From NCBI RefSeq assembly GCF_000750635.1, contig NZ_CCDM010000001.1, positions 744,001-808,000 on the forward strand: a stretch of 64,000 bases of DNA. The letters run 5' to 3'. Below, one piece after another: positions 52,327 through 62,608 of the stretch (positions are counted from its first letter, which is position 1; each line of letters begins with the position of its first letter). Both the position numbers and the translations under genes were made by a program. A model generated the notes under the pieces. The model saw only the letters and a program-made list of their open reading frames with translations, was not told where the DNA came from and made no database searches. Source of the DNA: Oceanobacillus jeddahensis (GTDB lineage Bacteria > Bacillota > Bacilli > Bacillales > Amphibacillaceae).

Positions 52327-53151
52327 ATGAAACTTTATATGTCTGTGGATATGGAAGGGATTACAGGACTTCCGGATGCTACATTTGTAGATTGGAAGAA
52401 ACATAATTATGAAAGATCTCGAAAAATAATGACTGATGAAGCAAATTACGTTATTCAAGCTGCTTTTGATTATGGTGCTGAAGAAGTCTTAGTAAATGAC
52501 AGTCATTCCAAAATGAATAATTTACTTATTGATGAGATTCATTCCGATGCATTGTTAATAACGGGAGAGGTCAAACCCTTTTCTATGATGCAAGGGCTGG
52601 ACAATACATATAGCGGTGCTTTCTTTGTTGGTTATCATGCAAGGGCAGGCCAACGTGGAGTCATGTCGCACTCCATGATACACGCTATTCGTAATTTCTA
52701 TATTAATGATCATTGTATCGGGGAGATGGGGATGAACGCATACCTTGCTGGGTATTTCGAAGTGCCTATCTTACTTGTTGCAGGAGATGATCAAGCAGCG
52801 GCAGAAGCAGAAAAATTAATACCTCATGTAACCACTGCTGTAGTAAAGGAGACGATATCGAGATCATCTGTAAAAAGTTTAACGCCTAAAAAAGCGGGTC
52901 TTCTCCTTAAAGAAAAAGTAAAGCTTGCTCTGGATAATCGTAAACATGTGTCCCCTTTAATTCCTCCAGAAAAACCAGAGCTGACGATTGAATTTAATAA
53001 TAGCGGCCAAGCAGAATGGGCAAGTTTAATGCCGGGCACCATGTGGATTCCCGGTACCACCAAAGTACGGTTTCAAGCGAAAGATATAAAAGAAGCTTAT
53101 CAAGCGATGCTCGTTATGACAGAATTAGCAATGCAAACAACATTTTCCTAA
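52327..53151 (+). CDS. dppA: D-aminopeptidase DppA (M55)
   Basis: A 274-residue zinc D-aminopeptidase, equal in length to the B. subtilis protein as I recall it. It frees D-amino acids such as D-Ala from peptides. Metal-site segments: MSVDMEGITGLPD (Asp/Glu), VNDSHSKMNN (His), GYHARAGQRGVMSHSM (His) and GEMGMNAYLAG (Glu). I use ATG 52327 because the protein then begins MKLYMSVDMEG; two earlier ATGs at 52318 and 52321 have no better ribosome site. It is the first gene of the dpp-ykf operon. Confidence 0.93.
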   Translation: MKLYMSVDMEGITGLPDATFVDWKKHNYERSRKIMTDEANYVIQAAFDYGAEEVLVNDSHSKMNNLLIDEIHSDALLITGEVKPFSMMQGLDNTYSGAFFVGYHARAGQRGVMSHSMIHAIRNFYINDHCIGEMGMNAYLAGYFEVPILLVAGDDQAAAEAEKLIPHVTTAVVKETISRSSVKSLTPKKAGLLLKEKVKLALDNRKHVSPLIPPEKPELTIEFNNSGQAEWASLMPGTMWIPGTTKVRFQAKDIKEAYQAMLVMTELAMQTTFS

Positions 53152-53308
53152 AGTAAGTGAACATCCTCTTACAGGTTCATTTTTATAACAGATGAATAAA
53201 AAGTGTCATTCGTACAGTATATGACCAAAGCAGTCCCTATCAAGCTTACACATATGATATTCCATGCAACTTATGTAGTAAAAAACTTTAGGTAGCGGGG
53301 TGAAACAG

Positions 53309-54241
53309 ATGCTGAAATACGTTTTAAAGCGCTTATTAATTATGATTATCACGCTATGGGTAATCATTACCCTTACTTTTGTATTGATGGTAAATATACC
53401 TGGCTCTCCTTTTAACACCGATCAGTCCTCAAATGAGACAGTACAGGCTAACCTGGAGGCTCATTATAACTTAGACCAACCTTATTACATACAATATTTA
53501 CTTTACATTAAATCGATCGCTACGTTTGAATTCGGGCCTTCGATTAAACAACCTAATCAGACGGTAAATGACCTTTTATCACGCGGATTTCCGATCTCAT
53601 TTGAATTGGGTATTATTACGATTGCCTTAGCGGTTGTTTCAGGCGTGTTAGTTGGAATTATTGCTGCACTCAGACATAACGGCTTTCTGGATTATTTAAC
53701 AATGGGAGTCGCTGTTTTAGGTATCTCGATCCCTAACTTTATTCTTGCAACAATCCTTATTCAACAATTGGCAGTAAACTTAGAAATATTTCCAACGGCA
53801 ACCTGGAGGAGCCCGGCGCACATGGTACTTCCAGTGCTGGCTTTAGCAACCGGTCCAATGGCGATTATCGCCCGACTTACACGTTCTACGATGCTGGAGG
53901 TGCTGACACAAGATTATATTAAAATGGCGAAAGCAAAAGGTCTTTCCCCATGGAAGGTTGTTTTCAAGCATGCGCTAAGAAATGCTCTAATGCCTGTTGT
54001 AACCATTATGGGAACACTTTTCGCCGGAATTTTAACAGGAACCTTTGTAATTGAACAAATTTTTGCGATACCGGGAATGGGAAGATACTTTGTAGAAAGC
54101 ATTAATCAGCGTGATTACCCGGTTATTATGGGAACCACTGTTTTCTACAGCTCCTTTTTAATTATTATGCTATTCCTCGTGGATATTGTTTATGGCATAC
54201 TCGATCCACGAATTAAAATGCATCAGAAAGGGGGCAGATAA
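53309..54241 (+). CDS. dppB: Dipeptide ABC transporter permease DppB
   Basis: A 310-residue OppB/DppB-type permease. The first helix and loop LIMIITLWVIITLTFVLMVNIPGSPF, the EAA loop YIKMAKAKGLSPWKVVFKHALRNALMPVV, and GTFVIEQIFAIPGMGRYFVESI are diagnostic. ATG 53309 is chosen over GTG 53300 because GCGGGGTG (53296-53303) precedes it. A 157-base gap separates it from dppA, containing the GAACATCCTCTTA repeat fragment at 53160-53172. Confidence 0.93.
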   Translation: MLKYVLKRLLIMIITLWVIITLTFVLMVNIPGSPFNTDQSSNETVQANLEAHYNLDQPYYIQYLLYIKSIATFEFGPSIKQPNQTVNDLLSRGFPISFELGIITIALAVVSGVLVGIIAALRHNGFLDYLTMGVAVLGISIPNFILATILIQQLAVNLEIFPTATWRSPAHMVLPVLALATGPMAIIARLTRSTMLEVLTQDYIKMAKAKGLSPWKVVFKHALRNALMPVVTIMGTLFAGILTGTFVIEQIFAIPGMGRYFVESINQRDYPVIMGTTVFYSSFLIIMLFLVDIVYGILDPRIKMHQKGGR

Positions 54242-54243
54242 AG

Positions 54244-55200
54244 ATGAAGCCAGAGAAAGAAATGGAGCATCTTGAAACACCCTCTCATATACCCGATGAA
54301 TGGTTTTCTTGGAAAGAACGGGATCAAGAGAAGATGGAACAAGTATCCCGGCCGTCCTTATCCTATTGGCAAGATGCATGGCGTCGCTTAATTAAAAATA
54401 AGATGGCCATGCTTGGACTTATTTTTTTAGTCCTGTTGACCGTCATGGCAATTATAGGGCCTGTGCTTTCTCCTTATGAGGTGAATAGACAGAGCCTTCC
54501 AGATCAGTATCAGCCACCATCGATGGAACATTGGTTTGGAACAGATAACGCAGGAAGAGATGTGTTCACACGTACATGGTACGGAGCCCGTATTTCCTTG
54601 TTTGTCGGTTTGGTCGCTGCTTTGATTGATGTAACGATTGGTATTATCTGGGGAGGCATTTCCGGATATAAAGGCGGCCGTACAGATAATATCATGATGC
54701 GAATGATTGAAGTGTTATACGGATTACCTTATTTATTGGTTGTTATTTTACTTTTAGTTGTGCTCGGGCCAAGTCTTGGAACCATTATTCTGGCATTAAC
54801 CATTACAGGTTGGGTAGGGATGGCCCGAATTGTGCGGGGACAGGTATTGCAAATTAAAAACTATGAATTTGTCCTCGCCTCGAAGTCGTTTGGCACAAAA
54901 ACATCCCGGATTATCCGGAAAAATCTATTACCTAACACGATGGGACCAATTATCGTTCAAATGACATTAACGATTCCATCGGCGATATTTGCCGAAGCAT
55001 TCTTGAGCTTTATCGGTCTTGGTATCCAAGCCCCGTTTGCCAGTTGGGGAGTGATGGCCAATGATTCGTTAGGAGCTATTTTATCCGGAAACTGGTGGAC
55101 ATTGTTTTTCCCTGCATTCTTTATTTCTTTTACGATGTTTGCCTTCAACGTCTTGGGAGACGGTCTGCAGGATGCACTAGATCCGAAATTAAGGAAGTAG
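54244..55200 (+). CDS. dppC: Dipeptide ABC transporter permease DppC
   Basis: A 318-residue OppC/DppC-type permease. After a charged cytoplasmic N-terminus (about 1-50) come the first helix (MAMLGLIFLVLLTVMAIIGPVLSPY), HWFGTDNAGRDVFTRTWYGARISL, the EAA loop EFVLASKSFGTKTSRIIRKNLLPN, and AEAFLSFIGLGIQAPFASWG. It pairs with DppB; the start is 2 bases after the dppB stop. Confidence 0.94.
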   Translation: MKPEKEMEHLETPSHIPDEWFSWKERDQEKMEQVSRPSLSYWQDAWRRLIKNKMAMLGLIFLVLLTVMAIIGPVLSPYEVNRQSLPDQYQPPSMEHWFGTDNAGRDVFTRTWYGARISLFVGLVAALIDVTIGIIWGGISGYKGGRTDNIMMRMIEVLYGLPYLLVVILLLVVLGPSLGTIILALTITGWVGMARIVRGQVLQIKNYEFVLASKSFGTKTSRIIRKNLLPNTMGPIIVQMTLTIPSAIFAEAFLSFIGLGIQAPFASWGVMANDSLGAILSGNWWTLFFPAFFISFTMFAFNVLGDGLQDALDPKLRK

Positions 55201-55209
55201 GTGGATAAC

Positions 55210-56214
55210 TTGGAAAGAATACTCGAAGTAAACGACTTACATGTAACATTTTCAACCTATGGAGGGACAGTCCAAGCTGTCCGGGGAGTCAATTTTCACT
55301 TGGATAAAGGAGAGACTTTGGCGATTGTTGGGGAATCCGGATGTGGGAAAAGTGTCACCTCCAATGCAATTATGCGGCTGATTCCAGACCCGCCGGGAAA
55401 AATTGCAGCTGGCTCCATTTTTTTTAAAGGAGAGGATTTAGCAACTTATTCAGAGAAAAAGATGCGATCCATTCGTGGTGTAGATATTTCCATGATTTTT
55501 CAAGATCCAATGACAGCGCTTAATCCAACCTTAACCATTGGTACGCAGTTGATGGAAGGGTTAAAAGAACATAAGAAAATTACCGGGCAAAAAGCAAAAG
55601 AAAAAGCAATAGAGATGATGAACCTGGTTGGTATCCCAAACCCGGAGGAGCGTTTAAAACAATATCCGCATCAGTTTAGTGGAGGGATGCGTCAACGAAT
55701 AGTAATTGCGATTGCCCTTATCTGTGATCCGGATTTGCTGATAGCAGATGAGCCGACAACGGCACTCGATGTAACGATTCAGGCACAAATATTAGAGCTG
55801 TTCTCAACGATCCAGGAGCGAACAGGCGTATCCATTATTTTGATTACCCATGATCTAGGGGTTGTTGCAAAGATAGCAGACCGTATTGTGGTCATGTATG
55901 CGGGGAAAATTATTGAATCTGGAAGTAAACGAGAAATATTCTATGAATCTAGGCATCCTTATACACAAGGACTGCTCAACTCCGTTCCTAGATTAGATGC
56001 AAAAGGCGAATTAAAACCGATTGCTGGTACACCACCTGATTTATTCTCACCTCCAAAGGGATGTCCATTTACAGCGCGATGTCCATTTGCGATGGAGGTG
56101 TGTGATAAAGTTTATCCTGCTCCGGAAAAAATCAGTGACACACATCATGTGGATTGCTGGTTGCAAGATGAGCGGGCCAAGCGGCTTTTAGCTGCTAAAA
56201 GCTTACAAACTTAA
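55210..56214 (+). CDS. dppD: Dipeptide ABC transporter ATPase DppD
   Basis: A 334-residue ATPase of the oligopeptide importer family. Walker [10 protein letters not shown]-loop FQDPMTALNPT, signature FSGGMRQR, Walker B LLIADEPTTALD, and the C-terminal oligopeptide motif with GCPFTARCPFAMEVC, whose cysteines bind an iron-sulfur cluster in relatives. TTG 55210 gives the normal start ERILEVNDLHV, with TAGGTGG (55198-55204) ahead; GTG 55201 is an alternative. It works with DppB, DppC and the second ATPase YkfD at 61256. Confidence 0.93.
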   Translation: MERILEVNDLHVTFSTYGGTVQAVRGVNFHLDKGETLAIVGESGCGKSVTSNAIMRLIPDPPGKIAAGSIFFKGEDLATYSEKKMRSIRGVDISMIFQDPMTALNPTLTIGTQLMEGLKEHKKITGQKAKEKAIEMMNLVGIPNPEERLKQYPHQFSGGMRQRIVIAIALICDPDLLIADEPTTALDVTIQAQILELFSTIQERTGVSIILITHDLGVVAKIADRIVVMYAGKIIESGSKREIFYESRHPYTQGLLNSVPRLDAKGELKPIAGTPPDLFSPPKGCPFTARCPFAMEVCDKVYPAPEKISDTHHVDCWLQDERAKRLLAAKSLQT

Positions 56215-56229
56215 AAAGGGGGCAAAACA

Positions 56230-57912
56230 ATGAGTAGAAAAAAGCTTTTATGGATTCTTATGGCACTGCTAACGGCGTTTGTTCTTGTCGCATGTACGGC
56301 GGGGGAAGATGCCGGAGAAGCACCAGATGACACAGACACAGCAGAAGATGATGGCGAAGATGGTGGAAGCGATGAAGCGGTAGAAGAAACGCCAGAGCTA
56401 GATGGAAAGACATTATATATTAATAACGGTCAGGAGCCGACATCATTTGATCCGTCAGTTGGATTTGATCAGGTATCCTGGGATCCGTTGAATAACCTGA
56501 TGGAAGGTTTAACGCGTTTGGATGAAAATTCTGAAGCAGCAGAAGGTGTGGCAGAAAGCTGGGATATTTCAGACGATGGCTTGACCTATACATTCCATTT
56601 ACGTGAAGATGCCAACTGGTCTAATGGAGATCCCATAGTAGCAGAAGACTTTGTCTTTGCCTGGAAGCATATGTTAGACCCTGATACAGCATCGGCAGCA
56701 GCATTTCTAGCCTACTACATTGAAGGTGGAGAAGAATATAATAGTGGAGAAGGGTCAGCAGATGATGTCAATGTAACAGCTATTGATGATAAGACATTGG
56801 AAGTTGTCTTAATACAGCCGACTGGATTTTTCTTAGACTTACTTACGAATCCGGCATTTTTCCCAATTAATCACCAAGTTGCAGAGGAAACACCAGATTG
56901 GCATGCAGAAGCAGATACGTTTGTAGCAAATGGTCCATTTATGTTAGATTCCTGGGAGCATGACAGTGAATTAATTTTTGCAAAGAATCCTGAATATTGG
57001 GATGCAGATGCAGTTAATTTAGATTATGTTCATTTCTCTATGGTAAATAATTCGAATACACAATATCAAATGTTCCAAACGGGAGAATTAGATACAGCGA
57101 GTATTCCTCCAGAGATGTCAGATGAATTAATTGATGGGGACGATGTGTTTATTGGGGAATATGGTGGACTGGAATTCTATCGTTTTAATATTACCGAAGA
57201 GCCTTTCCAAAATAAGAAAATCAGACAGGCGTTTTCTTACGCAATTAATCGTGAAGATATTGCAGAATATGTAATCAAACAAGGAGTAGAGCCGGCATTC
57301 GGCTTTGTGTCACCTGGCTTTATAGCGCCGGATGGAAGAGACTTCCGTGAAGAAAATGGAGATATTGTTGAATTTGATCCAGAAGCAGCACAGCAGCTCC
57401 TGGAAGAAGGAATGGAAGAAGAAGGCTATGATGAGCTTCCTCCAATCGTTTTAACATACAGTACGAGTGATGAAAACCAAGCTGTTGCAGAAGCGATGCA
57501 GAATATGTACAGCGAGCATTTAGGAGTGGATATCTCGTTAGAGAACCAAGAATGGAATGTGTTTGCGGAAGCGCAGCAAAATCTGGAATTACAGTTCTCC
57601 AGAAGTTCATTTATCAATGATTACAGTGACCCTGTAAACTTTTTAGAAAGCTTTACAAGTGAATCTTATATGAACCGTACTGGGTTTGAAAGTGAAGAAT
57701 ATGATGAGCTTATCCAAAACGGTAAAAGCGAAACAGATGAAGAACAGCGTTATGAATACCTGTATGAAGCAGAAAGAATGTTAGCAGATGAAATGATTGC
57801 TGCACCAGTTCGTTACTACAATGTTGTTGTTCTAGAAGCGGACGGTGTAGAGGGTATCCTCCGACATCCAGTAGGCTACTTTGATCTGAAATACGCAGAT
57901 AAGGCGGAGTGA
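56230..57912 (+). CDS. dppE: Dipeptide/murein-peptide-binding lipoprotein DppE
   Basis: A 560-residue family 5 solute-binding lipoprotein. The lipobox LVAC gives Cys22 as the lipidated residue, followed by a 30-residue Asp/Glu-rich linker. The mature protein starts KTLYINNGQEPTSFDPSVGFD, with WSNGDPIVAEDFVFAWKHMLDP and RQAFSYAINREDIAEYV as family signatures. DppE of B. subtilis binds dipeptides and murein tripeptides. A strong hairpin follows the gene, which would raise its expression relative to the ykf genes. Confidence 0.95.
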   Translation: MSRKKLLWILMALLTAFVLVACTAGEDAGEAPDDTDTAEDDGEDGGSDEAVEETPELDGKTLYINNGQEPTSFDPSVGFDQVSWDPLNNLMEGLTRLDENSEAAEGVAESWDISDDGLTYTFHLREDANWSNGDPIVAEDFVFAWKHMLDPDTASAAAFLAYYIEGGEEYNSGEGSADDVNVTAIDDKTLEVVLIQPTGFFLDLLTNPAFFPINHQVAEETPDWHAEADTFVANGPFMLDSWEHDSELIFAKNPEYWDADAVNLDYVHFSMVNNSNTQYQMFQTGELDTASIPPEMSDELIDGDDVFIGEYGGLEFYRFNITEEPFQNKKIRQAFSYAINREDIAEYVIKQGVEPAFGFVSPGFIAPDGRDFREENGDIVEFDPEAAQQLLEEGMEEEGYDELPPIVLTYSTSDENQAVAEAMQNMYSEHLGVDISLENQEWNVFAEAQQNLELQFSRSSFINDYSDPVNFLESFTSESYMNRTGFESEEYDELIQNGKSETDEEQRYEYLYEAERMLADEMIAAPVRYYNVVVLEADGVEGILRHPVGYFDLKYADKAE

Positions 57913-57924
57913 GAATAAAGAACA

Positions 57925-57963
57925 AGATAGGCTCATATACAAGAATGAGCCTATCTCTGTTTT
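57925..57963 (+). terminator. Operon-internal terminator between dppE and ykfA
   Basis: AGATAGGCTCAT (57925-57936) pairs perfectly with ATGAGCCTATCT (57945-57956), then CTGTTTTT. It probably lets only part of the dpp transcript continue into ykfA. Confidence 0.8.
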
Positions 57964-58050
57964 TAGAAAAACGCAGCAAAGCTTTCCCTTTAGCAACTCG
58001 ATCGTTATTCTTATATTTCATTACCGAGTTAAAAAAAGGAGGTCGCATGT

Positions 58051-58965
58051 ATGCTTCCTAATCGTTTAAAACCTGGGGACACTATTGGAATTACCGCTCC
58101 AGCCGGCCCTGTAGAAAAAGAAAAATTAGAGCAATCATTTGCTTTCTTTGAAAATCTGGGTCTGAAAATAAAACTTGGAGAACATGTATATGATCAATAC
58201 GGTTATTTAGCAGGAAAAGATACCAATCGGCTGGCAGACTTTCATCAAATGGTTGCTGACAGGAATATCAAAGCCATTATTTTTGCAAGAGGCGGTTATG
58301 GAACAGGGCGTCTGGTTGATAAAATAGATATGGAATTAATTAAAAAGTATCCCAAAATTATTTGGGGGTACAGTGATATTACATTTTTACATACAGCGAT
58401 TCGCCAAGCGACAGGTTTAGTAACCTTTCATGGGCCTATGCCAGCTTCGGATATGATTAAAAAAGACTTTGATACACTTTCCGCCCAATTGTTTAAGCAG
58501 TTATTTGGACCGACAAATCTCATCTATTCCGAAAGCGTATCTCCACTTACGATTTATCGGGAAGGAGAAGCTACTGGAAAAATCGTTGGAGGAAACCTGT
58601 CTCTCCTAGTGCAAACCCTTGGCACTCCTTATGAAATTTGTACAAAAAATAAATTACTATTCATAGAGGATATTGGAGAGGAGCCTTACCGCGTGGATGG
58701 GATGATGAATCAGCTGCGTTTAGCTGGAAAGCTGAAAGACGCTACTGGAATAGTCATTGGGGACTTTGCTGAAGCAGAACCTAACGTCCGTCCAAGTCTG
58801 AGTTTGGAAGAGGTTTGGAAACATTATTTTCGAAATTATAAAAAGCCAGTGCTTGCTGGTTTTCGAATCGGTCATTGCTTTCCACATTTTTCGGTTCCTT
58901 TAGGAGTAAAAGTAACCTTATCCAGCAGAACGAAGACATTACAGCTGTCACCAGGTGTCTATTAA
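58051..58965 (+). CDS. ykfA: LD-carboxypeptidase family protein YkfA (S66)
   Basis: A 304-residue serine peptidase of the LdcA/MccF family that trims murein peptides. The nucleophile is in IIWGYSDITFLHTAI; the catalytic Glu and His lie further on, in LFIEDIGEEPYRVDGM and RIGHCFPHFSVPLG. N-terminal LKPGDTIGITAPAGPV is conserved. AAAAAGGAGG (58033-58042) precedes the ATG. Downstream, a repeat element separates it from ykfB. Confidence 0.92.
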   Translation: MLPNRLKPGDTIGITAPAGPVEKEKLEQSFAFFENLGLKIKLGEHVYDQYGYLAGKDTNRLADFHQMVADRNIKAIIFARGGYGTGRLVDKIDMELIKKYPKIIWGYSDITFLHTAIRQATGLVTFHGPMPASDMIKKDFDTLSAQLFKQLFGPTNLIYSESVSPLTIYREGEATGKIVGGNLSLLVQTLGTPYEICTKNKLLFIEDIGEEPYRVDGMMNQLRLAGKLKDATGIVIGDFAEAEPNVRPSLSLEEVWKHYFRNYKKPVLAGFRIGHCFPHFSVPLGVKVTLSSRTKTLQLSPGVY

Positions 58966-58994
58966 TGGAATAAGAGGAATTTCCTCTTATCAGT

Positions 58995-59167
58995 GCGAGT
59001 TCAAAAAGTCCGATAAATAGGACCAAGTCGGCTAAGTTCACGACGTCCTGGGGTTGGGGCTGCGATTACTCGCCCCATCGAAGAGCTTTTGCGATTACTC
59101 ACCCCACCGGAAAAGCAAGCCAACGCAGAAATTCGCCGTGTCATTTTTATTGGGATTTTTGAACAAC
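58995..59167. repeat. TTCAAAAAGT element carrying small hairpins, between ykfA and ykfB
   Basis: Outer arms GTTCAAAAAGTCC (58999-59011) and GGGATTTTTGAAC (59152-59164) pair almost fully. Inside: GGCTAAGTTCACGACGTCCT, a complete small hairpin GGGGC/GCCCC (59056-59076), a second with a decayed left arm (loop 59090-59100, ACCCC to 59105), then CAGAAATTCGCCGTGTCATT. Bases 59043-59104 closely match 32389-32451. The element lies inside the ykf operon. Confidence 0.85.
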
Positions 59168-59192
59168 TTCTATTTAGAAAGGGCTGTTCAAT

Positions 59193-60314
59193 ATGAAAAT
59201 CTTGGATATGGAACTTTATCATAGCTCGATCCCTTTACATACTCCTTTTAAAACCGCATTACGAACTGTGACTGTTGCGGAAAGCATTTTTGTGAAAATA
59301 AGTTGTGATAATGGCGTCATTGGCTGGGGAGAGGCGCCGCCAACACATGTAATCACAGGAGATAGTCTGGCAAGCATTCATTATGCTATAGACAAAGTGA
59401 TCCGTCCTATTTTAATCGGTGCCAATTTATCTTCCTATGCGGGGGTGTTTGAGCAATTAGAGAATATCATTGTTCGCAATACAAGTGCCAAGGCGGCGGT
59501 AGATATGGCGTTATACGATTGCTTGGCTCAAACAGCAAAACAGCCTTTATATCATTATTTGGGAGGTTACCGTTCCCGTATCGAAAATGATTATACAGTC
59601 AGCGTGAATGACATTGCCCAAATGGAGAAGGATGCCAAATTATACAAGGAAAATGGATTCCGTATTTTAAAAGTAAAAGTGGGCAAAGACAGCGCGGAAA
59701 AAGATATAGAACGGATAGCTGCTGTCAGAAAAGCGGCAGGTGATGATGTCCTGATTCGATTAGACGCAAATCAGGGCTGGACAGCAAAAGAAGCGGTTAA
59801 GGCCATTACCCGCATGGAAGAAATGGGGTTAAATATTGAATTGGTAGAACAGCCGGTTCCAGCTGACGACATCATTGGACTTAAATATATTACAGAACGG
59901 ACGGCAACACCTATTATGGCTGATGAAGCAGTGTTTTCAATAGATGATGCACGGCGTGTTTTGAAAACAGGTGCATCAGACCTCATCAATATTAAATTAA
60001 TGAAAGCTGGAGGGATTCATCAAGCGATTAAAATTGCTAATCTTGCGCAAGCCTTCCATGTTTCTTGTATGGTGGGAAGTATGATAGAGACAAAGCTCGG
60101 CATTACGGCAGCCGCCCATTTTGCCGCCAGTCATCCGGCAGTGACACGTTTTGATTTTGACGCACCGCTTATGCTGGCTGATGATATTTTAGAAGGCGGT
60201 ATTCATTATGAAGGAAAAGGAAATCAAATCACATTTTTGAATCAACCAGGGCTCGGAATACAATCTGTAAAGGAATCTTATCTCGAACCAATTAAAAAGG
60301 GAAGGAGTTGGTAA
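59193..60314 (+). CDS. ykfB: L-Ala-D/L-Glu epimerase YkfB
   Basis: A 373-residue enolase-superfamily enzyme that epimerises L-Ala-D-Glu from murein peptides to L-Ala-L-Glu. Catalytic lysine motif LKVKVG, metal ligands in RLDANQGW, VEQPV and MADEAVFS, and the second lysine in NIKLMKAGG. The ribosome site AGAAAGGG (59176-59183) lies just outside the repeat element upstream. It ends 1 base before ykfC. Confidence 0.94.
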   Translation: MKILDMELYHSSIPLHTPFKTALRTVTVAESIFVKISCDNGVIGWGEAPPTHVITGDSLASIHYAIDKVIRPILIGANLSSYAGVFEQLENIIVRNTSAKAAVDMALYDCLAQTAKQPLYHYLGGYRSRIENDYTVSVNDIAQMEKDAKLYKENGFRILKVKVGKDSAEKDIERIAAVRKAAGDDVLIRLDANQGWTAKEAVKAITRMEEMGLNIELVEQPVPADDIIGLKYITERTATPIMADEAVFSIDDARRVLKTGASDLINIKLMKAGGIHQAIKIANLAQAFHVSCMVGSMIETKLGITAAAHFAASHPAVTRFDFDAPLMLADDILEGGIHYEGKGNQITFLNQPGLGIQSVKESYLEPIKKGRSW

Positions 60315-60315
60315 C

Positions 60316-61251
60316 ATGCAGGAAATGTTTGAGAAGCTCCCGGAGAATTTTCATGTAACAAATGTACAGGTCGCAACCATTTGGACGGACCCGCAGTCAG
60401 CCAGAGAAGTTGATGAACCCGGACTCACAAGCCCGACAGATATTTTAAAATGGGTGAATCATTTAACCTATGAGGAAAGCTTAGCATTATGTAATGAAAA
60501 TCGGGTCCAGTCGCAGACACTGTATGGAGAGCCTGTTATAGTTTTGGGAGAAGAAGGAGATTGGGCGCATGTTATTGCCCCGTTCCAAGCGTCCAAAAAA
60601 GATACAAGAGGCTATCCGGGCTATATTCCAATCAAACAATTGACAGCCGTTAACAAAGAAGCATGGCTGCAGGATAAACATAGCGTCGTGCTTACCAAGG
60701 ATGCTTGGCTGGAAAATCCAACAGAAGAAAAAAGCATTCAACTGAGTTATTTAACCATTCTTCCTTATCTAGGAGAAAATGAAACACATGCATATGTACA
60801 GACACCAACTGGAAAGCAGCAAATTGCGAAAGAAAAAGTAGTGACCGTTTCCAAAGCAGATGATCTTGGGCCTGGAAGTGGAGCTGATATTGTAGCTGCT
60901 GGTCTTCCCTTTATTGGATTAGATTATTTCTGGGGCGGGATGAGTGCCTTTGGGTACGATTGTTCTGGATTAGCGTATGCAGCACATAAAGCAAATGGCT
61001 ATTGGATTGCCCGTGATGCGGGGGATCAAGCTGATGCAGGTAAGGAGATCGCTATGGATGCGATAGAGCCAGGAGATCTACTCTTCTTTGCTTATCAAGA
61101 GGGGAAAGGAGCAATCCATCATGTTGGTATTTATAAAGGGGATGGAGAAATGCTGCATTCCCCACAGACTGGGAAAGGGATTGAAATCACGTCTTTAAAA
61201 GGAACCAAGTATGAAAGGGAGTTATGTGCAGCTAGAAGGTACTGGAGGTGA
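60316..61251 (+). CDS. ykfC: Gamma-D-glutamyl-L-diamino acid endopeptidase YkfC (NlpC/P60)
   Basis: A 311-residue cytoplasmic-type NlpC/P60 cysteine peptidase. Two SH3-like modules occupy about residues 10-185; the catalytic domain follows with the nucleophile in [12 protein letters not shown], His in [11 protein letters not shown] and the third polar residue in MLHSPQTG. It releases the L-Ala-D-Glu dipeptide on which YkfB acts. No signal peptide is visible, which fits intracellular recycling of imported peptides. AGGGAAGGAG (60298-60307) precedes the ATG. Confidence 0.93.
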   Translation: MQEMFEKLPENFHVTNVQVATIWTDPQSAREVDEPGLTSPTDILKWVNHLTYEESLALCNENRVQSQTLYGEPVIVLGEEGDWAHVIAPFQASKKDTRGYPGYIPIKQLTAVNKEAWLQDKHSVVLTKDAWLENPTEEKSIQLSYLTILPYLGENETHAYVQTPTGKQQIAKEKVVTVSKADDLGPGSGADIVAAGLPFIGLDYFWGGMSAFGYDCSGLAYAAHKANGYWIARDAGDQADAGKEIAMDAIEPGDLLFFAYQEGKGAIHHVGIYKGDGEMLHSPQTGKGIEITSLKGTKYERELCAARRYWR

Positions 61252-61255
61252 GAGA

Positions 61256-62287
61256 ATGGAAGATAAAATATTGGAAGTGAAGAATCTTGTTAAATATTTT
61301 GATGTGGAAAAAGCGGGATTTTTAAAGGCGGTTAACGATGTATCTTTTCATATTTTTAAAGGAGAAACATATGGATTAGTAGGAGAGTCAGGCTGCGGAA
61401 AATCTACCATTGGTCGTACCATTCTTGGATTATATGATAAAACAGGAGGCGATGTCTGGTTTAACTTTGAAAATGTTCACGAATTAAGTGATAAAGAACA
61501 ATTTGCGCTTTACCGGAAGATGCAGATGATTTTTCAAGACCCCTATGCTTCGTTAAACCCGCGTTCAACGATCAGAGAAATTATTTCGGAGCCTTTAGAG
61601 GTACATGGCATATTTAAAAAGAAAAAAGACCAGATGAACCGTGTGTATGAACTGTTAGAAGAGGTTGGACTGAGCAGGGATCATGTGAATCGTTATCCGC
61701 ATGAATTTAGTGGCGGTCAGCGCCAACGAATCGGTATTGCCAGAGCGCTGGCATTAAATCCAGATTTTATCATTGCAGATGAACCTATTTCGGCATTGGA
61801 TGTTTCCGTACAGGCGCAGGTCGTCAATTTGATGAAGCGGCTACAAGCGGAAAAAGGTTTAACATTCTTATTCATTGCCCATGATTTATCAATGGTAAAG
61901 CAATTTTCAGACCGGATCGGGGTTATGTATTTAGGTAATTTGGTAGAGGAGACGAGTGGAGAAGCACTCTATGAAAATCCGCTGCATCCGTATACAAAAG
62001 CGCTTCTATCAGCCATTCCCATTCCAGATCCGGATATAGAAGAAAAGCGGGAGCGGATTATCTTAGAAGGGGAATTGCCAAGTCCAATTAACCCGCCCTC
62101 AGGCTGTGTATTCCGGACGAGATGTCCGATGGCAATGGATATTTGCAAGGACGTAAAGCCTGTGTGGCAAGAGATTGACCCCGGACATCGAGTTGCCTGT
62201 CACCTATATGATACAAATTATAAAGATAGTCCAAGAACCGGGCCGCAGCGGACGAAGGATGTTGTCGAAGAAGAAATCCAATTATAA
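61256..62287 (+). CDS. ykfD: Oligopeptide ABC transporter ATPase YkfD
   Basis: A 343-residue second ATPase of the OppF/DppF class for the same importer. Walker [21 protein letters not shown]-loop [14 protein letters not shown], signature [15 protein letters not shown], Walker [13 protein letters not shown], and C-terminal [18 protein letters not shown] 61256 has TGGAGGTG (61243-61250) ahead of it. It is the last gene of the operon; 321 bases of unassigned sequence follow before spoIID. Confidence 0.93.
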   Translation: MEDKILEVKNLVKYFDVEKAGFLKAVNDVSFHIFKGETYGLVGESGCGKSTIGRTILGLYDKTGGDVWFNFENVHELSDKEQFALYRKMQMIFQDPYASLNPRSTIREIISEPLEVHGIFKKKKDQMNRVYELLEEVGLSRDHVNRYPHEFSGGQRQRIGIARALALNPDFIIADEPISALDVSVQAQVVNLMKRLQAEKGLTFLFIAHDLSMVKQFSDRIGVMYLGNLVEETSGEALYENPLHPYTKALLSAIPIPDPDIEEKRERIILEGELPSPINPPSGCVFRTRCPMAMDICKDVKPVWQEIDPGHRVACHLYDTNYKDSPRTGPQRTKDVVEEEIQL

Positions 62288-62524
62288 GAAACAGAAGGGT
62301 AAAACTCCTGAATGATGTAAGAAAATCAAATGATTCTTTTAAAATGCCCTATAACGAATATTGATTTTTTTGAATGTTTCTTATTTTTAAGTAGAAGAAG
62401 AGCAACGATGTTCACGGAATGGAACTTCTCCTTATACGTAAAGCTGTAAAACGAAAGCCATAGAATGTTCTCTGGAAACTAAGGAGATCTTTCTATGGTT
62501 TTTAAATTTTTTCTTAAGATAAGG

Positions 62525-62552
62525 TCTATTTTGCCAAGGAAATGTATAGATT
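62525..62552 (+). promoter_or_regulatory. Possible sigma-E promoter for spoIID
   Basis: TCTATTTT (62525-62532) and TATAGATT (62545-62552) with 12 bases between loosely fit the sigma-E pattern KMATATT and CATANAAT. spoIID is sigma-E-dependent in B. subtilis. Weak match, read by eye. Confidence 0.3.
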
Positions 62553-62608
62553 TAATAGTAGGCAAGATAGATAAACAGCTTATAAGTTTTAAGAAAAGGA
62601 GGAGAAAT

